From: Chloroflexota bacterium
Lineage (GTDB): Bacteria; Chloroflexota; Limnocylindria; Limnocylindrales; CSP1-4
Direction: 5' to 3'
DNA length: 64,000 nt
NCBI GenBank assembly: GCA_021802825.1
Contig: JAJZRG010000013.1
Location: 18,510-82,509, forward strand
How positions within the stretch are numbered: position 1 is the first letter of the stretch; each line of letters opens with the position of its first letter. This document shows positions 58,093 to 64,000 of the stretch, piece by piece. Under the pieces are notes generated by a model that was not told the DNA's origin, made no database searches, and was given only the letters and a program-made list of their open reading frames with translations. Position numbers and translations under genes: made by a program.

Positions 58093-58215
58093 CTCGCCTC
58101 CATGGGCGCGCCGGGGACGACGGCGCTCCTTTGCGCGCAGCGTACGACCCGGCCGCAACCCCCTCTTCGGCGGGACCCCGCGCATCCACCGACTCTTCGG
58201 TAGGCTTGCAACCGC

Positions 58216-59058
58216 ATGACCCTCGGAACCGATCTTGGGATCTTCGCGGTCTCGCTGCTGGCCGGCGTGATCGGCGCACTCGCCGGAGTCGGCGGGGGCA
58301 TCCTCGTGATTCCCGCCTTGACCATCCTGTTCGGGGTGGACATCCGCCTTGCGATCGGCGCCAGCATCGTGAGCGTGATCGCCACGAGCTCGGGCGCGGC
58401 CGCCGCGTACGTCAAGGACCGCATCACCGACATGCGGGTGGGGATGTTCCTGGAGCTCGCGACCACCAGCGGGGCTGTGGCCGGAGCGCTGCTGGCGGCA
58501 GTCGTCGCGCCCGCGCTCCTCTACGTCCTGCTCGGCTTGGTACTGCTGTTCTCGGCCGCCCAGCAGGTCCTGCGGCTGGGGGAGGAGCTGCCGCCTGAGA
58601 CGCGCGTGTCGCCCCTCACCAACCGTCTCCGCCTCGTCAGCTCGTACCCGGACCCTCGCCTCGGGGTGGACGTGCCGTACGCCGCCCAGCGGGTCCCCCT
58701 GGGGTTCGTGATGATGGGCGGGGCTGGCCTTGTGTCGGGCCTCCTGGGCATCGGCTCGGGCGCGCTCAAGGTCCTCGCGATGGATGGCGCGATGCGGCTG
58801 CCGATGAAGGTCTCGTCGGCCACGTCCAACTTCATGATCGGGGTCACGGCGGCCGCGTCCGCCGGGATCTACCTGGGCCGCGGCGACGTGGACCCCACGA
58901 TCGCGGTGCCTGTCGCCCTGGGAGTCCTGGCCGGGGCGACGATGGGCGCGCGCGTACTGCCGCACCTCTCCAACCGCTCGGTCCGCCTGGTGTTCGTACC
59001 GGTGCTCGTGGGCGTGGGGGTCGAGACGCTCCTTCGAGGGCTGGGAGTGGGGATATGA
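58216..59058 (+). CDS. TauE/SafE family sulfite/anion exporter
   Basis: A 280-residue membrane protein with about eight TMs in two halves. The signature GVGGGILVIPAL and the second-half GIGSGALKVLAMD (PF01925-type) are present. Relatives export sulfite, sulfoacetate or other organosulfur anions. Coupled by ATGA to a DUF1634 protein. It stands near ArsR, thioredoxin and OsmC, consistent with sulfur handling. A TAGGCT box lies nine bases before the ATG. Confidence 0.92.
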   Translation: MTLGTDLGIFAVSLLAGVIGALAGVGGGILVIPALTILFGVDIRLAIGASIVSVIATSSGAAAAYVKDRITDMRVGMFLELATTSGAVAGALLAAVVAPALLYVLLGLVLLFSAAQQVLRLGEELPPETRVSPLTNRLRLVSSYPDPRLGVDVPYAAQRVPLGFVMMGGAGLVSGLLGIGSGALKVLAMDGAMRLPMKVSSATSNFMIGVTAAASAGIYLGRGDVDPTIAVPVALGVLAGATMGARVLPHLSNRSVRLVFVPVLVGVGVETLLRGLGVGI

Positions 59059-59414
59059 CGCCCGAGCGCTTCCGGACCCTCGTCAGCGGGATCCTCATCG
59101 TCGGCGTGACGCTGGCGGCGACATTGATGGTCATCGGCTTCGCCGCATCGCTGCTCGTGGGCTGGCAAGGTTCCCTGACCGGTGCCGGCAACGGGGCGTC
59201 CGGGCTGGCGGACTTCTCCGCCATGGGCCGCTCCCTCGTCGCGCTCCGGCCGGTGGGCATCGCCCAGCTCGGGCTGGTGGTGCTCCTGGCGACGCCCGTC
59301 CTGCGCGTTGCCGCGTCCTGCGTCGCGTTCGCGCTGGAGGGTGACCGGCTGTACACCGGACTCACCCTCGCGGTCCTCGCGATCCTCGTGGTCAGTATCT
59401 TCGGGCTGCGTTAG
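59055..59414 (+). CDS. DUF1634 family membrane protein
   Basis: A 119-residue protein with three TMs (about 12-36, 68-90 and 98-117). DUF1634 proteins are usually found next to TauE/SafE transporters, as here, where the ATG overlaps the transporter stop. It is probably an accessory subunit. Confidence 0.85.
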   Translation: MTPERFRTLVSGILIVGVTLAATLMVIGFAASLLVGWQGSLTGAGNGASGLADFSAMGRSLVALRPVGIAQLGLVVLLATPVLRVAASCVAFALEGDRLYTGLTLAVLAILVVSIFGLR

Positions 59415-59514
59415 GAGCGTCCGTCGGGGCCGCGCTCGCAACCCCTCTGCCCTGCTGACGAGACCCGCTTCGCAAGGGATGCAGGGCGGTGCCGAGGGCG
59501 AGACGTTGTCCCGA

Positions 59515-59539
59515 GGGGGCGCCCGCGACGGACGCCCCC
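59515..59539. terminator. GC hairpin between convergent genes
   Basis: GGGGGCG (59515-59521) and CGCCCCC (59533-59539) form a 7-base stem between DUF1634 and groES ends. No T-tract follows, so its role is uncertain. Confidence 0.35.
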
Positions 59540-59555
59540 CTCAGCGGCGCCCTGG

Positions 59556-59855
59556 TCAGGCAGCTGCCGAGACGGCGGGCGCATCGCGGAGGATCGCCAG
59601 GAGGTCGGCGCTCTCGAGGATGAGATGGTCGGCGTCGGCGACGCGGATCTCGGTGCCGGTGTACTTGGGAAACAGCACCCGGTCACCCACCGCCACCTTG
59701 ATGAGGTCGGCGTCGTCACCCACCGCGACCACCTCGCCGCGCTGCGGCTTCTCCTTGGCGGTGTCCGGGACGTACAGGCCGGAGGCGGTCACGCTCTCCT
59801 GGACCATGACTCGGACGAGGACGCGGCTCCCAAGCGGCTGAACAGTCTCGGACAT
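59556..59855 (-). CDS. groES: co-chaperonin GroES
   Basis: A 99-residue GroES. The mobile loop region ESVTASGLYVPD and GDRVLFPKYTGTEI are typical. No groEL is adjacent, so GroEL must be elsewhere. It lies 45 bases after the glutaredoxin stop and may be read from the TTGCGCAA-controlled promoter. Chaperonin output would then rise under the same stress. Confidence 0.93.
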   Translation of the reverse strand: MSETVQPLGSRVLVRVMVQESVTASGLYVPDTAKEKPQRGEVVAVGDDADLIKVAVGDRVLFPKYTGTEIRVADADHLILESADLLAILRDAPAVSAAA

Positions 59856-59900
59856 GACGGAAGGCTCCTGGTGGAATGGGAGGGCTGGCAGTGCGCGAGG

Positions 59901-60176
59901 TCAGTTGGGCCGGAGGCCGAGAGCGGCGTCGATCCGCGCCTGGTCGAAGCCGACGATGGGCCGGCCGTCGATCTCGATGACGGGGACGCCCATCTGGCCG
60001 GTCCGGCGCACCAGGTCGCGGGCTGCCGCGGGATCGCGGCTGACGTCGACATCCCGGAAGGGCACGCCCCTGCCGCGCAGGTACGTCTTCGCTCTCGTGC
60101 ACCAGGGGCAGGTCGGGGTCGAGAAGACGATCACCCGGTGCGGTGCCGGGGTTCGGTCTGGGGTGGCGGTTGCCAT
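59901..60176 (-). CDS. glutaredoxin family protein
   Basis: A 91-residue glutaredoxin/NrdH-like protein. Active site STPTCPWCTRAK, cis-Pro in QMGVPVIEID, and GFDQARID in the C-terminal helix. Reduces disulfides. It is divergent from osmC, with an operator-covered promoter at 60234-60262. Confidence 0.9.
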   Translation of the reverse strand: MATATPDRTPAPHRVIVFSTPTCPWCTRAKTYLRGRGVPFRDVDVSRDPAAARDLVRRTGQMGVPVIEIDGRPIVGFDQARIDAALGLRPN

Positions 60177-60233
60177 CGGTCTGGCTCCTGGTCGGGCGGT
60201 GAGCTTGGTGCGTCGGGGTCGCCGGCGGGAGCA

Positions 60234-60262
60234 AGCCTAGCTGCACTTGCGTTCTTGCGCAA
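60234..60262 (-). promoter_or_regulatory. glutaredoxin promoter with TTGCGCAA operator
   Basis: On the minus strand TTGCGC (60262-60257) and TAGGCT (60239-60234) are 17 bases apart. The 18-base sequence at 60245-60262 is identical to the arsR operator at 56477-56494 and covers -35 and spacer. Confidence 0.7.
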
Positions 60263-60310
60263 GTCCGATACTGGCCACCATGCGCGGTCCCCAAGCCAAG
60301 GACGAGTGAA

Positions 60311-60347
60311 TGCGCAGTTGCGCAAATACGCAACTCTCCTCTATGCT
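60311..60347 (+). promoter_or_regulatory. osmC promoter with TTGCGCAA operator
   Basis: TTGCGC (60318-60323) and TATGCT (60342-60347) are 18 bases apart. TTGCGCAA at 60318-60325 is preceded by TGCGCAG and followed by TACGCAAC, giving repeated half-sites. Confidence 0.6.
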
Positions 60348-60431
60348 TCGGACCGCCGGAGTCCGAGCGCCCGATGGGCAGGAGCCGGTGGCGAGGACAG
60401 CCGCGGGCATCAGCAACAGAGGTTGTGCAAC

Positions 60432-60830
60432 ATGGAAATGATCGTCGACTTCCCCGGCGGCGCCCGCGTGGACGCCCATTTCGGCGGCTTCGTCGTGCCA
60501 ACGGACCAGCCGCCGTCGGGCGGCGGCCAGAGCTCGGCCCCGACGCCGTTCGCCACCTTCCTCTCGACGATCGGCACGTGCGCGGGCATCTACGTGCTCG
60601 GCTTCTGCCGGCAGCGCGGCATCTCGACCGACGGCGTCCGACTCGTCCAGAGCATGCAGGTCGACCCGAGCACCCACCTGGTGAGCCAGGTTGACGTCAC
60701 GATCGAGCTTCCGGCCAGCTTCCCGGAGAAGTACGCCGACGCCGTCGTCCGCGCCGCCGAGCAGTGCGCGGTGAAGAAGCACTTCGAGAACCCGCCGAAG
60801 ATCCGCGTGGGCAGCGCACTCGCCGTCTGA
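60432..60830 (+). CDS. OsmC family peroxiredoxin-like protein
   Basis: A 132-residue OsmC-fold protein that reduces organic hydroperoxides or handles thiols. The reactive cysteines are in GTCAGIYVLGF and AEQCAVKKHF, the expected pair. AGAGG lies about ten bases before the ATG. The promoter carries the same operator as arsR and glutaredoxin. Confidence 0.9.
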   Translation: MEMIVDFPGGARVDAHFGGFVVPTDQPPSGGGQSSAPTPFATFLSTIGTCAGIYVLGFCRQRGISTDGVRLVQSMQVDPSTHLVSQVDVTIELPASFPEKYADAVVRAAEQCAVKKHFENPPKIRVGSALAV

Positions 60831-60987
60831 CCGGCGCAACCCCTCCCCAGCCGCCCCACGCCCGCCACCGCGGTACAGTGTCGGCAGCAGGAGGTCTCAC
60901 CCACACGGAAGCCGAGACGATCGTCCCCATCGTCCACGTCGCCCCCCTCGGCGCGCGGCTCAGCGCGCGTCGCGAGGTCCGCGGGTA

Positions 60988-62679
60988 GTGGCGGGCGCCC
61001 ACGACCGGACAGCAGCGTCACTCCTGGTCGAGTGCCTCGCCGCAGAGAGCTGCGAGTACGTCTTCTCCGTCCCCGGCGAGGAGACCATGGACGTGCTCGA
61101 CGCCCTCGGCCGCCAGGACGTCGTCCGCCACGTGACAACGCGCCACGAGCAGGGCGCCGCGTTCATGGCCGACGTCTATGGTCGCCTCACCGGGCGTGCC
61201 GCCGTGGCCATGGCCACGCTGGGGCCGGGGGCGACGAACCTCGTGACAGGCATCGCCGACGCCTTCCTCGACCACGCGCCCGTGGTGGCGCTCACCGGGC
61301 AGGCGGGGCTGGACCGCACCCACAAGGTCGCGCATCAGTTCGTGGACATCGTGCGCATGCTCGAGCCGGTCACCAAGTGGAACCAGCGCGTCGAGCAGGC
61401 TGGCGCGATCCCGGAGATCGTGAGCAAGGCCTTCCGCGTGGCGCGCCTCGAGAAGCCCGGGCCCACGCACATCGAGCTGCCGGAGAACATCGCCGCGACG
61501 ACCGTGCCCGACGACGTCCGGCCCCTCGCCCCGACGCAGGCCTACTTCCCCGAGCCTACCGACGAGGCGATCGCCCACGCTGCGAGGCTGATCGCGGGCT
61601 CAAGCCGTCCGATCGTTCTCGCCGGCAACGGCGTGCTGCGGCGGAGCGCCTCGCCGGAGCTCCGCGCCTTCGCCCTGGGGCTCCACGTGCCGGTGGCGGC
61701 CACCTTCATGGGCAAGGGCGCCATCGACGACCGGAGCCACCTCTCGCTGCTGGCAGTGGGCCTCCAGGCGCGCGACCACGTGCTCACGGGGTTCGACCGC
61801 TCGGACCTCGTGATCGCGGTGGGCTACGACCTCGTGGAGTACGCCCCGTCGCGCTGGAACCCGGACGGCCGGAAGCGGATCATCCACATCGACACGACGC
61901 CCGCCGAGGTGGACGCGGCGTACCGGCCCGACGTGGAGCTGATCGGCGACATCGAGGGCACGCTCCGGCGGCTGCTCGCCGCTGTGCTGCCCTCAGGGAT
62001 CGGCGGCCAGGACGCGCGGGCGCGCCACGCCGCCCACGAGACGGCCGCCCACCAGGACCTGCGCAACGCGATCCTTGCCGACCTCCACGCGTACGAGGCG
62101 GACGACGGCTGGCCGATCCGGCCGCAGAAGGCGATCGCTGACCTCCGCCGCGCGCTCCGGCCCGACGACATCGTCGTGAGCGACGTCGGGGCGCACAAGG
62201 TCTGGCTCGCGCGGCTCTACCCCACGTACGAGCCCAACACCGTGGTCATCTCGAACGGCTTCGCGGCGATGGGGATCGCGGTCCCGGGCGCCATCGCCGC
62301 CAAGCTCGTTCACCCGGACCGCCGCGTCGTGGCGCTGTGCGGCGACGGCGGGTTCCTGATGAACTCCCAAGAGCTCGAGACGGCCCGCCGGGTCGGCGCC
62401 AACATCACCGTGGTGGTGTGGCGCGACGAGGGCTACGGCCTGATCGACTGGAAGCAGCGGATCGAGTTCGGGCAGCCCTTCGGCGTGGACTTCACGAACC
62501 CGGACATCGTCGCCTACGCGCAGTCGTTCGGCCTGGCAGCCTTCCGACCGTCCACGGCGGCTGACCTGTACCCGGTGCTGATGCGCGCGCTGGAGCACGA
62601 CGGGCCGTCGGTGGTGGACGTGCCGATCGACTACCGGGAGAACCTGCGCCTGACGGAGCGGCTGGGCGCGCTCTCCTGA
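60988..62679 (+). CDS. acetolactate synthase-like TPP-dependent enzyme
   Basis: A 563-residue enzyme with the three TPP-family domains. The cofactor Glu is in TTRHEQGAAFMA (about 53), the central domain has RPIVLAGNGV, and the TPP motif is CGDGGFLMNSQEL (about 449). It resembles catabolic AlsS-type acetolactate synthase, but pyruvate oxidase or benzoylformate-type relatives are possible. No regulatory small subunit is adjacent, which favours a catabolic form. The GTG start lacks a clear Shine-Dalgarno. Confidence 0.88.
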   Translation: MAGAHDRTAASLLVECLAAESCEYVFSVPGEETMDVLDALGRQDVVRHVTTRHEQGAAFMADVYGRLTGRAAVAMATLGPGATNLVTGIADAFLDHAPVVALTGQAGLDRTHKVAHQFVDIVRMLEPVTKWNQRVEQAGAIPEIVSKAFRVARLEKPGPTHIELPENIAATTVPDDVRPLAPTQAYFPEPTDEAIAHAARLIAGSSRPIVLAGNGVLRRSASPELRAFALGLHVPVAATFMGKGAIDDRSHLSLLAVGLQARDHVLTGFDRSDLVIAVGYDLVEYAPSRWNPDGRKRIIHIDTTPAEVDAAYRPDVELIGDIEGTLRRLLAAVLPSGIGGQDARARHAAHETAAHQDLRNAILADLHAYEADDGWPIRPQKAIADLRRALRPDDIVVSDVGAHKVWLARLYPTYEPNTVVISNGFAAMGIAVPGAIAAKLVHPDRRVVALCGDGGFLMNSQELETARRVGANITVVVWRDEGYGLIDWKQRIEFGQPFGVDFTNPDIVAYAQSFGLAAFRPSTAADLYPVLMRALEHDGPSVVDVPIDYRENLRLTERLGALS

Positions 62680-62748
62680 CCTCGGCCAGCTCCGCTGCGG
62701 CCAGCTCCCGCTTCGGCCGCCCCCGGCCCGCCTCCCCGACCACAGGCT

Positions 62749-62754
62749 TATCGT
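62749..62754 (+). promoter_or_regulatory. -10 box, leaderless start of the cupin gene
   Basis: TATCGT then six bases and the ATG at 62761. No ribosome binding site is present. Confidence 0.55.
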
Positions 62755-62760
62755 TGCGGC

Positions 62761-63087
62761 ATGACAACGCCTCACACGTTCTTCCCGAACCTCCTCGCCG
62801 AGGCGCCCGTGCCCGCACGCGGGATCCACAGCCAGACCCTGTCCGACGAGGGCGGCGTCGAGCTCGTCCTGTTCGCCTTCGCGGCCGGCGAGCGCCTCTC
62901 CGAACACACCTCGGCCCGCCCGGCGATCATCCACATCCTGTCCGGGGAAGGCGACCTGACCGCCGGCGACGACGAATGGGCCGCCACGCCGGGAGCGTGG
63001 CTCCGGATGCCGGCCAAGACGAGGCACAGCCTTGTGGCGCGCACGCCGCTGGTGATGGCGCTGTACCTGCTGCCGCGCGAGCGCTAA
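62761..63087 (+). CDS. cupin domain protein
   Basis: A 108-residue single-domain cupin: GERLSEHTSARPAIIHILSG and MPAKTRHSLVA provide the two metal-binding motifs (His in EHTS, His in TRHSL), though the first motif is partial. It could be a small-molecule binding or isomerase/dioxygenase-type protein. Start is leaderless-like. Confidence 0.85.
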   Translation: MTTPHTFFPNLLAEAPVPARGIHSQTLSDEGGVELVLFAFAAGERLSEHTSARPAIIHILSGEGDLTAGDDEWAATPGAWLRMPAKTRHSLVARTPLVMALYLLPRER

Positions 63088-63171
63088 CCGAGTCGCCGCG
63101 CCGGCGCGAGGCCGCCCACATCGGCACCAGCCCGCCGATACCAGTTCTGGACCGGCCGCGCCAGGGACGCG

Positions 63172-63666
63172 CTATCCGGCTGGCGACCCGGCCACCGCGT
63201 CCAAGATCGCGCGCAGCTCCTTCATGTGCTCCTCGTAGTGCTCCGTCATCTCGCCGAAGAAGTACTCCTGGTGCGCGGCGTGCTTGATCCACCGCGACTC
63301 CGGGACCACGGTGAGGTAGCCCCGAAGCTCGCCGGCCGTGGTGCGGAAGATCGAGCGGACCTCGCCCATCGGCAGCGCCCGGAAGCGGGCGAGGCCCTGG
63401 GCGTTCACCTCGTCGCCACCGCCGGAGGCCCACTGCGCCTCGATGCGCTCCATCGACGGGCTGCCCTCGTTCACGGCCAGCTCCTTGGCCGCCGCGAGTG
63501 CCGCCTCCTGCCACAGGGCGATGTGGCCCATGAGGTCACGCCCGGACCAGCCCCCGGCCGCCTCGACCGGGCGGTCCAGCTGCTCGTCGGCCAGATCCAG
63601 CAGCGCCTCGTACGGGCGGAACCCATCGCGTTCGTCCTCGAGGAAGGAGAGTGCGTCGAAATACAT
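63172..63666 (-). CDS. DinB/ClbS-like protein
   Basis: A 164-residue four-helix DinB-fold protein. GWSGRDLMGHIALWQEAAL gives the first metal His, and the end has QEYFFGEMTEHYEEHMKEL with further His, as in DinB/DfsB/ClbS relatives, which act as thiol transferases or resistance proteins. ATG at 63666 is chosen because TACGAT lies seven bases upstream; a start at 63675 (MHPMYF) is possible. Convergent with the cupin gene. Confidence 0.82.
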   Translation of the reverse strand: MYFDALSFLEDERDGFRPYEALLDLADEQLDRPVEAAGGWSGRDLMGHIALWQEAALAAAKELAVNEGSPSMERIEAQWASGGGDEVNAQGLARFRALPMGEVRSIFRTTAGELRGYLTVVPESRWIKHAAHQEYFFGEMTEHYEEHMKELRAILDAVAGSPAG

Positions 63667-64000
63667 GGGATGCATCGTAGCGCCCGCACTGCGGGCGGAC
63701 GGGAGGATCGGCACGTGACCACGCCGGCGACCAGCCGCCGCGCCTGATGTCCCGCGGCCCCGGCCCGCGCCCGAGCCGGCGAGTCAGGGCTGACTCAAAT
63801 CGGCCGCGCCCGAGCGCGAGCCGCGGCGCAAGGGCCCGATCCGAGCCGGCGCCCGCGCTCGCCGGCCGCGGCCCAGAGTCCGACGCGACTCGGGGCGCGG
63901 GACGCGAGGGGCAGGACTCGCTGCCGCGCCTCCGCCCTGGGCGAGGACCACGGCCGCGCCCGAGCCGGCGAGTCAGGGCTGACTCAAATCGGCCAGATCG
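63667..64000. repeat. repeat-rich region at the window end
   Basis: No gene is seen. A perfect 40-base direct repeat occupies 63766-63805 and 63955-63994; each copy contains the palindrome GAGTCAG-GG-CTGACTC. A related dyad, GAGTCCGACGCGACTCG, lies between them at 63876-63892. Confidence 0.75.
63674..63679 (-). promoter_or_regulatory. -10 box, leaderless start of the DinB-like gene
   Basis: TACGAT on the minus strand, seven bases, then ATG at 63666. Confidence 0.5.

Overview
The window is very GC-rich, densely packed bacterial chromosomal DNA, with about 60 genes, most of them on the minus strand. The content points to an aerobic or facultative soil or freshwater heterotroph. The mix of form II CO-dehydrogenase-like hydroxylase genes, DUF4012/sortase exopolysaccharide genes, a Cys-rich LysM protein and many apparently leaderless genes fits Chloroflexota (Limnocylindria-like). 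No rRNA or marker phylogeny is available, so that placement is an inference.

Layout. 32-9869 (minus): an exopolysaccharide/cell-surface locus with GDP-fucose synthesis (gmd, fcl), two methyltransferases, a glycosyltransferase, a Wzz/BY-kinase, a DUF4012 protein, a sortase-fold protein lacking its cysteine, and a secreted protein with an LPRTD sorting signal. 10077-12555: LysM protein, PHP phosphoesterase and MoxR ATPase. 12556-14883: repeat-rich DNA, a VapBC-type pair and, divergent from it, an HTH/DUF6036 pair. 14983-19872: a molybdenum hydroxylase (FAD, Mo and 2Fe-2S subunits) and a molybdopterin-binding protein. 19873-21759: an XRE-PD-(D/E)XK fusion gene inside repeat-rich DNA. 21760-30415: a MetE-like protein, a rhomboid protease, a PfkB remnant, an ECF sigma/anti-sigma cluster and an M16 peptidase pair. 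30547-35240: carAB. 36127-42600: a MacAB-like efflux system with its own two-component system. 42962-45182: an HtrA-like protease, a phosphoribosyltransferase and tRNA-Lys. 45973-51431: aldehyde dehydrogenase, thiolase, 3-hydroxyacyl-CoA dehydrogenase, MeaB and a B12-binding mutase subunit. 51888-56343: folE, a hydrolase-fold protein without its serine, a zincin, a membrane protein and threonine dehydratase. 56515-60830: a thiol/sulfur redox cluster (ArsR, thioredoxin, TauE/SafE, GroES, glutaredoxin, OsmC). 60988-63666: a TPP enzyme, a cupin and a DinB-like protein.

How the genes fit together. Many neighbours overlap by ATGA or GTGA, so long translationally coupled operons are likely. The arsR, glutaredoxin and osmC promoters share TTGCGCAA operators, which suggests one thiol-stress regulon. 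Many single genes have a TAnnnT -10 box six or seven bases before the start codon, which suggests leaderless transcription.

Most notable: (1) the cysteine-less sortase next to an LPRTD protein; (2) two intergenic arrays of degenerate hairpins with a strict 50-bp period, 10 kb apart; (3) the shared ArsR-type operator; (4) the HTH/DUF6036 and XRE-nuclease loci; (5) several enzyme folds that have lost catalytic residues.
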